From JAMQPK01 sp035937795 (GTDB taxonomy: Bacteria > Acidobacteriota > Vicinamibacteria > Vicinamibacterales > JAMQPK01): a stretch of 64,000 nucleotides of DNA. The notes under the pieces were generated by a model. The model was given only the letters and a program-made list of their open reading frames with translations. It had not been told where the DNA came from and made no database searches. Both the position numbers and the translations under genes were made by a program. The stretch covers positions 1 to 64,000 of the forward strand of contig DASZHO010000069.1 of the NCBI GenBank assembly GCA_035937795.1, read 5' to 3'. Positions 26,002-35,113 of the stretch are shown piece after piece (positions within the stretch are counted from its first letter, which is position 1; each line of letters begins with the position of its first letter).

Positions 26002-27183
26002 TCACGCTCCGCCCATACCGGGGAATCGCACGGACTCGATCACCCAGTCGGCGCCAGACTTCTTCAAGGTGAACTCGGCGCGCACCGGCTTCGTGGTTTC
26101 GTTCTTTCCGGCTTTCGAGGTGTAGGTGAGCGAGTAGAGCACCGTGGCTTTCGCGGTGGTATTCGACGTCAGTTGGACGGTCGGGGCACCCAGCGCCATC
26201 GCCACGCCCTCCAGATCGGCAAATCGTTTCTGCAGCGCGACCCTGCCGCTGAACGAAGGAAACACCTGCATCAGGGCGTCCACGTCCATCGCCTGGTAGG
26301 CGCGCTGATACTGGCTGAGCACGTCGCCGACGGCGGCCTTGGGATCAAGCGGTTGGCGCCGGAAGACCGGGGCCGGCGCGATCGAGGGCGACCCGCCCCC
26401 GGCACCCGCGCGAAACTGGAAATCACCGATCACGCTCGACACCACCCACGGCACCTGTTGACCTTTCGATGCCTGATAGACGCTCTGACGCGCTCGCGAG
26501 AAGACCTCCTCGATGCCGAGGCCCGGTTGATTCATGGCTTCGAGCACGTAGCTCGTGAAGAGCCCGTTCGAGCCACCAGGGTTGTCGTCGGCTGTCCGGT
26601 TCGGCGCGGTGGCAAACGCGATGAGGCTGCCTCGCCCCGATTCCATCGGCGCCAGCCCGCGCGTGCCGCCGCGTGTCGAACGAAACGGGTTGGTGCGGCA
26701 CGCATCGAGGACGATGATATTGAGGCGGGCGCCCGACTCGCCCAGCCGATCGACGATACGGCTGGCCGGCATCGATTCGTATTTCGCGTCAGTTTCCTCC
26801 TGGGCTGTGAAATCCACCGGCAGCAGATAGTTCTCGTTGGCAATCTGGACGCCATGGCCCGAGTAATAGAACATCGCCACGTCGCCGTCGCGCAGCTGGG
26901 ACGCGAACCGCTCCAAGGCGGTGTCGAAATCCTTCAGCGTGGCATTCAGCACCAAATCCACCTGGAAGCCCGAATCGCGCAACACGTCGGTAATGGCTTT
27001 GGCGTCGCTGACCGCGTTCTGGAGCGGAGTCAGGGCGTACGCGTTGTTGCCAATCACCAGCGCGACCCGTCGCTCAGACGTAGCGCTGGTGACCCCGACG
27101 CCGCGATCCTGCGCCGTCGCCGCAGAGGCCACCAGCAGCAGCCCGGCCACGCCGCCGAGCCACCGAACACAAGGTGTTCTCAT
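26002..27183 (-). CDS. Secreted caspase-family protease with SnoaL-like C-terminal region
   Basis: The protein has 393 residues. It has a signal peptide (MRTPCVRWLGGVAGLLLVAS, then AATAQ) and then a caspase-like domain. The domain has RRVALVIGNNAY, catalytic His110 in YYSGHGVQ and catalytic Cys162 in LDACRTNPF. Residues from about 280 onward form a separate alpha+beta domain that looks SnoaL/NTF2-like (VLSQYQRAYQAMDVDALMQV, then a beta sheet ending WVIESVRF). It is the first gene of the operon that continues into the larger caspase and the Tat protein. It diverges from barrel paralog 3, and the promoters lie in the 96 bases between them. Confidence 0.86.
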   Translation of the reverse strand: MRTPCVRWLGGVAGLLLVASAATAQDRGVGVTSATSERRVALVIGNNAYALTPLQNAVSDAKAITDVLRDSGFQVDLVLNATLKDFDTALERFASQLRDGDVAMFYYSGHGVQIANENYLLPVDFTAQEETDAKYESMPASRIVDRLGESGARLNIIVLDACRTNPFRSTRGGTRGLAPMESGRGSLIAFATAPNRTADDNPGGSNGLFTSYVLEAMNQPGLGIEEVFSRARQSVYQASKGQQVPWVVSSVIGDFQFRAGAGGGSPSIAPAPVFRRQPLDPKAAVGDVLSQYQRAYQAMDVDALMQVFPSFSGRVALQKRFADLEGVAMALGAPTVQLTSNTTAKATVLYSLTYTSKAGKNETTKPVRAEFTLKKSGADWVIESVRFPGMGGA

Positions 27184-27279
27184 TAGGGGTGAACATCAAG
27201 AGTAGCAGCGTCGTCACGACAGCGATGTGCCGTATTGAACAGACGACACCCCTTGGAGGTAGTAAATCAAGGTCATCAC

Positions 27280-28575
27280 ATGCGCGTGCGAATTCTCCTT
27301 TACGTCCTCCTGATCCTTCCAATCGCGCGCGGCGCGCAGGCGCAGTGCTCAAGAGACCCCAACGACACCTACAATCAAGGGGGATCGGGAACCGGAGGCC
27401 TTGCGCTCACGAACATGGCCCTTCTGTCAGCGCCGTTGAACTCTTACCCTGCGGGATTTTCCGACCCGCAGGCCGCCACCAATGCCAATTACGCCAACGA
27501 TTTGAACTTCTCGGAAGCCCTCATGTCCGTCGTGCAGAGGCAGGCGACGACGTTCCCAATAGGTTCGTCGCTGGGAGGCTTCTCTTACACGTTCGACCCG
27601 CAACTGGGGCTGCCCGTACGGCGCACCCAAAGCTTCGGTCCCATGTTTGCCGATCGTCCGCAAAGCGGTGGCTTGCACAAGTTCAGCGTCGAGTTGGCCG
27701 CTCAGCGGACCAACTGGCGGGCCCTCGGGGGAGTGGACCTCCGCAGCGGTCTTGTAAACATCAGGACCTACCCGGCGTCAGTGACGTCATCAGGCGACCC
27801 GGAAGCTGAGTACGCCACGACTCGAATCACGTTCCAGATGGATAGGGCCGTCATGGGGTTGAACTACGGCCTGACGAGCCGGATCGACATCGGTGTTCTT
27901 CTAACGGCCTTGCAGGCGACCGTTGATGGCACCGAGCACTACATGCGGACGGACCTCACGACCGGGCAGGTGCTTGTGGTGGACGGTCGTCACGAGTGCG
28001 GGACGTCGGCAGGTGGGGGGCGCATCGCGATTCGCGGCAAGTTCGAATTCCTCTCGCGTCCGGCGCTCGATCTGGCGGTTGGCGTCGAAGTGCGGCTGCC
28101 GTCCATCGTTGCCGCGGATCAACTGACCGCCGGCGCGGCGCAGACGAAGATGATGCTCATCGGCTCGTTGCCCCGAGGGAGCTTTTCTCCCCATTTCAAC
28201 GTGGGCGCCACGTACATGGCGGGGTATACGCCAGGGATCCTCGCCCACACGGTTCAGGCTCCGAACATCAAGAACGGCAGCGAGATCGACTACACGGTCG
28301 GCGCCGACGTCGCCGTCAGCAATTCGCTGACGCTCAACGGCGACGTCATCGGACGCTCGTTGCTTCGCAGCTACAACTTCATACAGACGGTCGAGCCGCT
28401 TGCCGCGCAGATCACGATGAAACCGGGGACGGTGAACCTGCTGCTAGGCGCGCTCGGCGGCAAGATTCTCATCGGGCATGCCTTGCTGCTGAACATGTCT
28501 GTCGCGTTCCCGCTGAACAGCGCGGGTCTCAAGCCTGGCCTCACCCCGGTGATTGGTCTGGAGCGCGCGTTCTGA
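27280..28575 (+). CDS. Predicted outer-membrane beta-barrel protein, paralog 3
   Basis: I start it at ATG 27280 (431 residues, preceded by AAGG), which puts the signal peptide at the very N-terminus; the upstream ATG 27235 adds 15 polar residues. It shares the family blocks with paralogs 1 and 2: MSVVQRQATTFPIGSS, FSYTFDPQLGLPVRRTQSFG, a TNWRALGGVDL block and the terminal GLERAF. It has an extra N-terminal insertion of about 40 residues. It is divergent from the caspase operon, so the barrels frame the whole CHASE2/caspase locus. The function is unknown. Confidence 0.74.
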   Translation: MRVRILLYVLLILPIARGAQAQCSRDPNDTYNQGGSGTGGLALTNMALLSAPLNSYPAGFSDPQAATNANYANDLNFSEALMSVVQRQATTFPIGSSLGGFSYTFDPQLGLPVRRTQSFGPMFADRPQSGGLHKFSVELAAQRTNWRALGGVDLRSGLVNIRTYPASVTSSGDPEAEYATTRITFQMDRAVMGLNYGLTSRIDIGVLLTALQATVDGTEHYMRTDLTTGQVLVVDGRHECGTSAGGGRIAIRGKFEFLSRPALDLAVGVEVRLPSIVAADQLTAGAAQTKMMLIGSLPRGSFSPHFNVGATYMAGYTPGILAHTVQAPNIKNGSEIDYTVGADVAVSNSLTLNGDVIGRSLLRSYNFIQTVEPLAAQITMKPGTVNLLLGALGGKILIGHALLLNMSVAFPLNSAGLKPGLTPVIGLERAF

Positions 28576-28632
28576 TCTGGCCGCAACACGGTTGCTGCAC
28601 AATTTGCTGCACAGATAACTGACTCTCACAGG

Positions 28633-28650
28633 GAGGAGCCGGTGCTCCTC
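28633..28650. terminator. GC-rich hairpin after beta-barrel paralog 3
   Basis: GAGGAGC (28633-28639) and GCTCCTC (28644-28650) form a perfect 7-bp stem with a CGGT loop. It lies between the stop of barrel 3 and the next gene. No T-run follows, so it is at best a weak intrinsic terminator. Confidence 0.3.
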
Positions 28651-28702
28651 TCACCTTGAATTCCAGTACACTGTCGCAACATAACCTCCACGGAAAAAGG
28701 GC

Positions 28703-29938
28703 ATGCGATACGTTGTGTTGGGCTGGACGGTGATCGCCCTCGCTGTCGGGATCCAGGGCGCCGCGTACGACTGGCCCCAGTTTCTCGGCCCGGAACGGAA
28801 CGGCGTCTACCGCGGACCGGCGTTGTCGGAGACGTGGGACGCAAGCGGTCCCCGTGTAGTCTGGCGCAAGCCGATCGGTCAGGGACTCAGTGGGCCCGTG
28901 GTGGCCGAAGGCCGCCTCCTCCTGTTTCATCGCGTGTCGAATCGTGAGGTCGTCGACGCGTTCGATGCGCGCACGGGAGCAGCTCAGTGGCAATACGGGT
29001 ATCCAACCTCCTATCGTGACGATTTCGGATTCGACGAGGGACCGCGGGCCGTGCCGGTCGTCGCCGATGGCGTCGTATACACGTTCGGGGCAGAGGGACA
29101 GCTGCACGCGATTGATCTCGCGACGGGCAAGCGCATCTGGAGCGAGGACACCATGCGGCGTTTCAGCGTGCCGAAGGGATTCTTCGGCGCCGCTGGCTCT
29201 CCGCTCGTCGAGAACGGCAGGGTGCTCGCCAACATAGGTGGGCCAAACGCCGGCATCGTTGCGTTTGACGCCAAGACCGGCAAGGTGCTCTGGGCGGTGA
29301 CCAGCGAGGGCGCAAGTTATTCGTCGGCGATCGGTGCGACGATCGCGGGGCGCCGGTCTGCAATCTTCCTGACGCGCAATAGCCTGGTCGGGCTCGATCC
29401 GGCGACCGGGAGCCTGCAATTTCAGCGGGACTGGCGAGCTCGGCAGGCCGCGTCGGTCAATGTGGCAACCCCACTCGTCGTCGGTGACCTGATCTTTGTG
29501 TCAGCCGAGTACGGACCGGGCGCAGCCGTGCTGCGCGTCGACGGCTCGAAGCTCACCGGGCTGTGGGCGTCAGACGACGTGCTGTCAAATCACTACGCGA
29601 CGAGCGTCTACCATGACGGCTATCTCTACGGATTCCACGGCCGTCAGGAGTACGGCCCGAGCTTCCGCGCCGTCGAATTCCGCACAGGGAAGGTCCGCTG
29701 GACCCAGGATCGGTTCCTGGCTGGTAGCGTCACGCTCGCCGGCGACCGTCTGTTGATCCTCCGCGAAACCGGCGAGCTGATCCTCGCGAGAGCGTCACCC
29801 GACGCCTTCCAACCCCTGGCTCGGGCACAAGTCCTTCCGCCGACTGTGCGGGCGTATCCCGCGCTTGCCGACGGTTTGTTGTACGTCCGGAACGACAACA
29901 CGCTCGTGTGTCTCGACCTGCGGCCTCCGACGAAATGA
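28703..29938 (+). CDS. Secreted PQQ-like beta-propeller protein
   Basis: The protein has 411 residues. A short signal peptide is followed by the family opening DWPQFLGPERNGVYRGPAL. Repeated propeller blades carry the D-x-x-TG-x-xxW signature (DARTGAAQW, DLATGKRIW, DAKTGKVLW, DPATGSLQF). BamB/quinoprotein-like propellers of this type are common in acidobacteria and planctomycetes. They usually lack dehydrogenase calcium/PQQ ligands, so binding of a ligand or protein is more likely than catalysis. It is encoded alone on the plus strand, before the two-gene nucleotidyltransferase pair. It is one of nine propellers within 32 kb. Confidence 0.85.
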   Translation: MRYVVLGWTVIALAVGIQGAAYDWPQFLGPERNGVYRGPALSETWDASGPRVVWRKPIGQGLSGPVVAEGRLLLFHRVSNREVVDAFDARTGAAQWQYGYPTSYRDDFGFDEGPRAVPVVADGVVYTFGAEGQLHAIDLATGKRIWSEDTMRRFSVPKGFFGAAGSPLVENGRVLANIGGPNAGIVAFDAKTGKVLWAVTSEGASYSSAIGATIAGRRSAIFLTRNSLVGLDPATGSLQFQRDWRARQAASVNVATPLVVGDLIFVSAEYGPGAAVLRVDGSKLTGLWASDDVLSNHYATSVYHDGYLYGFHGRQEYGPSFRAVEFRTGKVRWTQDRFLAGSVTLAGDRLLILRETGELILARASPDAFQPLARAQVLPPTVRAYPALADGLLYVRNDNTLVCLDLRPPTK

Positions 29939-29963
29939 TCGCACCTGCGTTATCATCTCGTCC

Positions 29964-30242
29964 ATGCAGGGAAATGGCCGCCGTCTTCCGGGAGCCGAGC
30001 TCATCGATCAGGGTATGTGCGATTTGGCCGCCGGGATCTGCTCGCTCGAGGCCTTGCTCGTCTCGATTGGCGCACCGCGCTTGACCCGGCTGGGCCTGCA
30101 GATTCCCGATCCGGTGCCGGCACCCGAGCGGAAGTTGTACCAAAGGCTGGCCGAGACGGACGCCGACGCGGCGCATGCGAAGTACAACGCGCTGGTGCGC
30201 CGGCTGGTGAGCTTCGAGCGTGCCATGGAATGCGGCAGATAG
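29964..30242 (+). CDS. Small helical protein, putative partner of the nucleotidyltransferase
   Basis: The protein has 92 residues from ATG 29964 and no recognisable domain. It starts with a likely helical segment rich in L, A and G and ends with a charged helix (AKYNALVRRLVSFERAM). Its last 13 bases overlap the start of the nucleotidyltransferase gene, which implies translational coupling. Small overlapping upstream genes of this size commonly encode the antitoxin-type partner of nucleotidyltransferase toxins, but the assignment here is by arrangement only. Confidence 0.6.
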   Translation: MQGNGRRLPGAELIDQGMCDLAAGICSLEALLVSIGAPRLTRLGLQIPDPVPAPERKLYQRLAETDADAAHAKYNALVRRLVSFERAMECGR

Positions 30243-30757
30243 CCGACGCCGATCGTATTCGGCGTTTCATGCGCGCGTTGGCGGCTGAAGCCGACACCGT
30301 GGCTCGCGTGTATCTCACGGGGGGCGCCACCGCCGTGCTGTTCGGCTGGCGGGACAGCACCATCGACGTCGACATCAAGCTGGTTCCCGAACCCGATCGG
30401 CTGTTTCGCGCACTCCCGTCGATCAAGGAACGTCTTCAGATCAACGTCGAGCTCGCGTCGCCGGCCGATTTCATTCCGGTGCATCCCGCATGGGCCGATC
30501 GAAGCACCTTCATCGAGCAAGATGGGCCTCTGGGGTTCTACCATTTCGATTTGTACGCGCAGGCGCTGGCCAAGATCGAACGGAGCCATCAGCAGGATTT
30601 GGAGGATGTACGTGCGATGGTGACACGCGGCCTGGTCGAACCGCGGCGCGCGTGGGAGTATTTTGCGGCGATCGAAGCGAATTTGTATCGCTATCCAGCG
30701 CTCGATCCCAGGTCGTTTCGCGAGGCCATCGAAGCCGTCCTCGGTCCCGAGTCATGA
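30230..30757 (+). CDS. DUF6036-like nucleotidyltransferase
   Basis: I start it at ATG 30230 (175 residues), overlapping the upstream gene by 13 bases; the longer frame from 30017 is Arg/Gly noise. The product has the minimal nucleotidyltransferase fold: TGGATAVLFGW (helix with GG at residues 31-32) followed by STIDVDIK (metal-binding Asp46 and Asp48). It then has a helical C-terminus (KIERSHQQDLEDVRAMV). This layout matches DUF6036/AbiEii-like proteins that work in toxin-antitoxin or abortive-infection systems by transferring nucleotides to RNA. Activity is inferred. Confidence 0.75.
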   Translation: MRQIADADRIRRFMRALAAEADTVARVYLTGGATAVLFGWRDSTIDVDIKLVPEPDRLFRALPSIKERLQINVELASPADFIPVHPAWADRSTFIEQDGPLGFYHFDLYAQALAKIERSHQQDLEDVRAMVTRGLVEPRRAWEYFAAIEANLYRYPALDPRSFREAIEAVLGPES

Positions 30758-30766
30758 GCAGCTTTT

Positions 30767-32002
30767 TCAGTTCCCCGCGCCGATGCGGTACAAGTGGCTG
30801 TCGGTGCGAATGAAGATCGATCCGCCAGACACCGCTATCGAGGCGAGCGCCGCGCCGTCAAGTTGATTCATCGCGAGTCTGCGAAACTCTTTCCCCGGCG
30901 CGATCACAATCGCCATGCCCTCTTCGCTCAGGAAATAGATTCGTCCGTCGGCAAAGATCGGCGAGGCTGAATAGTTCCCGCCTAGTCGCTGCAGCCAGTG
31001 CACCTCTCCCGTCGTCGCGTCCAGACAGGAGGCGATGCCGATATCGCTGACGACGTAGAGCTCATCGCCGACCAGCAGCGGCGACGGCGTCAGCGGCGCG
31101 GCCCGCCGCAGCGTCCACACGACGTGCGACTTGGTCACGTCGCCCGCGCCATCGGCGCGTACCGCCAGCAGGGAAGGCTCTTGGAAGCCCGTCGCGATGT
31201 AGACGAGCCCGTGACCGTACACCGGACGCGGGACATTGGAGAAACCGTCGCGGTAGCTCACCCGCCAGACCTCCTTGCCCGACTGCGGGTCATAAGCGGC
31301 GGCGCGATACGCTCCCACGCTGACGACTTCATCCCGGTCTCCGACCTGAATCACGAGCGGAGTCGAGTACGCCTGGTCCCACGGTTGACGCCGCTCGGTT
31401 TTCCAGCGCACCTTTCCGGTGCGCTTGTCGAGCGCCACCACAAACGCGGTGTCGCTGCCGTCGCAATTGATAATGAGCAGGTCTCCGTACAGCACGGGCG
31501 AACCGCCATTGCCGTGCTGGGAGTCATATGGAAGTCGCGTCTTCCACACAATTTCACCGGCGCTCGTCAGCGCCGCGGTGCCGCTGGCGCCGAAGTGGAC
31601 GTACACGCGGTCCCCTTCGACAACGGGTGTGGGGGACGCGAAGCTGTTCTTGGGGTTCGTGAGTCTGGCATTCCCGAGCCGGAATACTTCAGTGTTCACC
31701 ACCTCGCGTCCCGTTTCGACGTCGAAGGCGAGGGCGCGAAGCGATGCGCCTTTCTGTTCGATGGCCGTGGTCACCCAGACACGGCCTCCAACGACCACTG
31801 GGGACGACCACCCAAGACCTGGGACCGGGGTCTTCCAGATCACATTCCGCGACTCGCTCCACTCGAGCGGCAAGCCGCGCTCGGTCGAGATTCCCTGACC
31901 GGTAGGGCCACGGAATTCCGGCCAGTCTTGAGCCTCTGCCGCGAGCCCGCTCAGCGTGAGCAGGAGCAGGAGCAGGAGCGGCAGGGCGATTCCACGGGCC
32001 AT
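30767..32002 (-). CDS. Secreted PQQ-like beta-propeller protein
   Basis: The protein has 411 residues with a signal peptide (leucine-rich, ending AEAQ). The opening WPEFRGPTGQGIS and the blade motifs (ETGREVVN, KRTGKVRWK, SGKEVWRV, TTGEVHW) define a BamB-like PQQ propeller. It lies directly after the TonB receptor gene: the stop TAG and this ATG are adjacent with no spacer. It is therefore the last gene of the long minus-strand run. It is predicted to be periplasmic or outer-membrane associated, with no catalytic residues visible. Confidence 0.85.
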   Translation of the reverse strand: MARGIALPLLLLLLLTLSGLAAEAQDWPEFRGPTGQGISTERGLPLEWSESRNVIWKTPVPGLGWSSPVVVGGRVWVTTAIEQKGASLRALAFDVETGREVVNTEVFRLGNARLTNPKNSFASPTPVVEGDRVYVHFGASGTAALTSAGEIVWKTRLPYDSQHGNGGSPVLYGDLLIINCDGSDTAFVVALDKRTGKVRWKTERRQPWDQAYSTPLVIQVGDRDEVVSVGAYRAAAYDPQSGKEVWRVSYRDGFSNVPRPVYGHGLVYIATGFQEPSLLAVRADGAGDVTKSHVVWTLRRAAPLTPSPLLVGDELYVVSDIGIASCLDATTGEVHWLQRLGGNYSASPIFADGRIYFLSEEGMAIVIAPGKEFRRLAMNQLDGAALASIAVSGGSIFIRTDSHLYRIGAGN

Positions 32003-35000
32003 CTAAAACGAGAGCCGTGCGCCGAACTGCACGTGCCGGGGACTCCCGGCGGACAGCACCTGCCCGAAGGTGGGCGACCCGAAGAAGTTGTCCGGCAGAT
32101 CCAGATTCACGCGGTTGAGCAGATTGAATGCTTCGATCCGAACCTGCAGCCCTACCCGCGACGAGATCGGCACCTGCTTCAACAAGGCGAGATTGACGTT
32201 CTGATATCCCGGCCCTTCGAGAATGTTCCGGCCGGCACTGCCGAAGCTACCGTACGGCGGGAGCGTGAATGCCGCTGTGTCGAACCACCGGGCCGCAGTC
32301 GGAGCGTTCAGCTTCGGATTGCCGACCAGGTTCGGCCGGTCGTTCGCCCCGAAACCGAGAGACGATTGCCCGGTGTTGCTGTTGTCCACCTCGGGAAGAA
32401 GCGCGACCGTGAACGGGGGGCCGCTCTGCATCGCAACAATCCCGCTGACAGTCCAGTCTCCGAGCAGCGCCTCGGCTGTGCCACCGCGGCCGCGACCGAA
32501 CGGGATGGCGTAAGAAAAGCTCACCGAGAAGCGGTGCCGGACGTCGAAGTTCGAGCGGCCCCATTCGGCGCCGGGATTGTGGCTGTCCTGCGGAAAGTTC
32601 GGATCCCCGGCGCTCGCGAAGAATCCCGACGCGTCGTCCATTGACTTGCCGAGTGTGTACGCGACAAGCATCGTGCATCCGAATTCGTATCGCTGCTGGA
32701 AACTCGCCTGGAGGCTGTCGTACCTGGATCGGGCGCGGGATTCGATGAAGGTGATGTCGGCGAACCTCGGATCCGGCCTCAAATTCGGCTGCACCGCGCT
32801 CGGTTGCGGCTGATTGATATCGCGCGCGGCAATCAGGTCGCGGCCGCGCGATCCGACATAGCCGATCTCCACCAGCCGCGTTGCGCCGAGCTGGCGCTGC
32901 ACGTTGAGGTTGAACTCGTGAGCGTAGGGCGTGCGGAGATCGCGCTGAATGCCGAGCGCCGAATTGGGCGTCGGGATCGGGAACGCCCGCGGGAACGGAT
33001 CGCTCAGCGTCAGAAGCCCGGCGGGCGACGTGAAGTAGGCGGTGTAGTTGAAGTACGGAGCGTTGAAATACAACCCTTCGCTCGGCGCCAGAGCCGACAG
33101 GTTGTAGCGGATGCCATAGGCGCTGCGAACGACCGTTTGCGCGCTGCTGTCAGCCGTCCACGCGATGCCGACGCGCGGGCCCCAGTTATTGCGATCTGCC
33201 TTGTATCCGGCGCGAGGCAATCCGCCGGTCCCCACCGGCAGCAGCGAGTGGCTGACCGGATCGTACAGCGTGGCTCGATCGCCGGCATCGACCGGCGGCG
33301 AATTCACGTCGTACCGCAGGCCCGCCGAGAGCGTCAGATCTTGCCGTAGACGAACGCTGTCCTGCATGAAGGCCGCGTAGTATTTCGTCCGCAGCCGCTG
33401 CGGGTTGTCGAGCCGCGCGAGAGTGGTAAACGTTGGCAGGCCCATCAGCAGATCCGCGAGCGGGCTCCCGGTAAAGGCGCCGGTAAACGCCAGCGTGCCG
33501 CGTGACAGCACATCGCGAAACGCATCCTGCCGAATGAACCGGCTGTCGAATCCCGATCGGATGAGATGGCTGCCCCGGGTCCAGGTGAGCGTGTCGCCGA
33601 CCTGCAGCGTATTGGTCGTGCCGTGCTGCGGGTTGTTGTACTCCTGCCCGATCGGAGAAAAACCGCTGACCGTAATGAAACTCAGTCCCGCGTCTCGCGG
33701 GTTTGTCCACAGCTCCGGCAGCCCCACACCGCGATTGGTCGAGCCATTCAGCTCGGGCTGCACGCCGGCCGACACGCGGTTGAATCCGACCCTCGTCTCG
33801 TTCAGGAGCTGCGACGACCAGATCTGAGTGGCATTGACGATCAGGTTCTGGCCTCGCCGGTCGACGTTGGAACCGTAGCCCGGAAGCGCAGAGAACCCGG
33901 CTCCGCTGAACGGCTCGAAGAACCTGCGATCCGCGAAGCTGTACCTTGACATCACGGCCAGGCGGCGGCCGGCCGCCACATCTCCGCGGATGTCAAAAAG
34001 ATCGACACGATCGCGCTGGGTCGGCGACGACACGAAATTGCCGACCGCGCCGGGGCGATTCGGCGCGGGATACAGCGCGGCGATCGCGCGGCCGACCGGA
34101 TGACTGAGGAAATCGGGCACAGACGCCAGCTCGGCGGCCGTTGGCACCGTCGCGATCCGCGTGATCCCCTCGTTGGCCCGCGTCTCTTCGTAGTCGGCGA
34201 AGAAAAATGACCGATCGCGTGCGATCGGCCCACCCAGCGAGAACCCAGCCTGATTGCGCTGATATTCCGGCGCCGGCTCCGAGCTCGGGGCGAAGTGGTT
34301 CCGGGCGTCGAGCGCTCCATTGCGGAAGAAGCCGTAGGTGGTGCCCCGCACTTCGTTCGTACCGGATTTCAGAACCACGTTCACCAGGCCCGCAGAATGG
34401 ACTCCGGACCCGGCTTCCGGCGTGCTGGTCAGCACCTCGAATTCCTGAATGGCGTCAACAGGTGGCTTCACCCCGATCGTATTCAGCTTGGGATCCACGT
34501 TGTCGGCGCCGTCGAGCAGAAAGTCGTTCGCATCCTCCCGTCCGCCGTTCACGCTGAACGAGAAATCGCCACGCACCGAACCGGCCGAGCCTTGTGCGGC
34601 CGGAAGCGCGCCGGGCACCAGCAGCGTCAGCTCGAGAAAATTCCGGCCGTCGAGCGGCATATCGAGAATCTGGCGGTTGTCGACAACCGTGCCCTGCGCC
34701 GATGAACCACGCCGGAGGTCGGCTGGTGGCGCTGTGACTTCCACGCGATCGGTCACCTCACCAAGTTCCAGGCGCACATCCGCGTGCCGCTCCTGATCGA
34801 CTTCCAGCGTCAGCCGCTGCACGTGCGTTTTGTGTCCGGGAACGGCGATCTCGACCGTCCACACTCCCGGCGGCAGTTCCACGATGGCAAACGCACCGTT
34901 CTCGCCGGTGACCACCGCGCGAACTTCATGCGTGGCTTCATTCGTCGCCGTGATCGCGGCACCCGCGATCACGGCACCTGACGGATCTTCGACGCGGCCG

Positions 35001-35113
35001 CGGATCGCGGCGCGATGGCTCTGCGCGTCAACCTGTTGCGCGAGGCTAACGGCCCAGAGAAGCCAGAGAAGAAGGAAGCTACGGCCTGCGGCCTTGAGGT
35101 AAAAACAGCTCAT
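32003..35113 (-). CDS. TonB-dependent receptor with carboxypeptidase-regulatory domain (Oar-like)
   Basis: The protein has 1036 residues. Signal peptide, then a carboxypeptidase-regulatory beta sandwich (AIRGRVEDPSGAVIAGAAIT, GAFAIVELPPGVW). A plug domain follows (LPL-type MPLDGRNFLELTLLVPGA, NGGREDANDFLLDGADN). The rest is a large 22-strand-type barrel ending in F (VQFGARLSF). Oar-like receptors of Acidobacteria probably import oligosaccharides, aromatics or similar ligands across the outer membrane, energised by TonB. It overlaps the preceding FAD oxidoreductase gene by 35 bases and is followed without gap by a propeller gene. It could supply the substrate for the aromatic-acid enzymes encoded upstream. 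Confidence 0.9.
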   Translation of the reverse strand: MSCFYLKAAGRSFLLLWLLWAVSLAQQVDAQSHRAAIRGRVEDPSGAVIAGAAITATNEATHEVRAVVTGENGAFAIVELPPGVWTVEIAVPGHKTHVQRLTLEVDQERHADVRLELGEVTDRVEVTAPPADLRRGSSAQGTVVDNRQILDMPLDGRNFLELTLLVPGALPAAQGSAGSVRGDFSFSVNGGREDANDFLLDGADNVDPKLNTIGVKPPVDAIQEFEVLTSTPEAGSGVHSAGLVNVVLKSGTNEVRGTTYGFFRNGALDARNHFAPSSEPAPEYQRNQAGFSLGGPIARDRSFFFADYEETRANEGITRIATVPTAAELASVPDFLSHPVGRAIAALYPAPNRPGAVGNFVSSPTQRDRVDLFDIRGDVAAGRRLAVMSRYSFADRRFFEPFSGAGFSALPGYGSNVDRRGQNLIVNATQIWSSQLLNETRVGFNRVSAGVQPELNGSTNRGVGLPELWTNPRDAGLSFITVSGFSPIGQEYNNPQHGTTNTLQVGDTLTWTRGSHLIRSGFDSRFIRQDAFRDVLSRGTLAFTGAFTGSPLADLLMGLPTFTTLARLDNPQRLRTKYYAAFMQDSVRLRQDLTLSAGLRYDVNSPPVDAGDRATLYDPVSHSLLPVGTGGLPRAGYKADRNNWGPRVGIAWTADSSAQTVVRSAYGIRYNLSALAPSEGLYFNAPYFNYTAYFTSPAGLLTLSDPFPRAFPIPTPNSALGIQRDLRTPYAHEFNLNVQRQLGATRLVEIGYVGSRGRDLIAARDINQPQPSAVQPNLRPDPRFADITFIESRARSRYDSLQASFQQRYEFGCTMLVAYTLGKSMDDASGFFASAGDPNFPQDSHNPGAEWGRSNFDVRHRFSVSFSYAIPFGRGRGGTAEALLGDWTVSGIVAMQSGPPFTVALLPEVDNSNTGQSSLGFGANDRPNLVGNPKLNAPTAARWFDTAAFTLPPYGSFGSAGRNILEGPGYQNVNLALLKQVPISSRVGLQVRIEAFNLLNRVNLDLPDNFFGSPTFGQVLSAGSPRHVQFGARLSF

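Noticed and set aside
30017..30229. Extended N-terminus of the nucleotidyltransferase
   Set aside because: The sequence before ATG 30230 is Gly/Arg/Ala noise lying opposite in frame to the small overlapping gene, whose codons look real.
30998..32644. 548-residue open frame antisense to the propeller/TonB genes
   Set aside because: It is Arg/His-rich, has no domain, and lies fully opposite two well-supported genes, so it is a GC-rich shadow frame.
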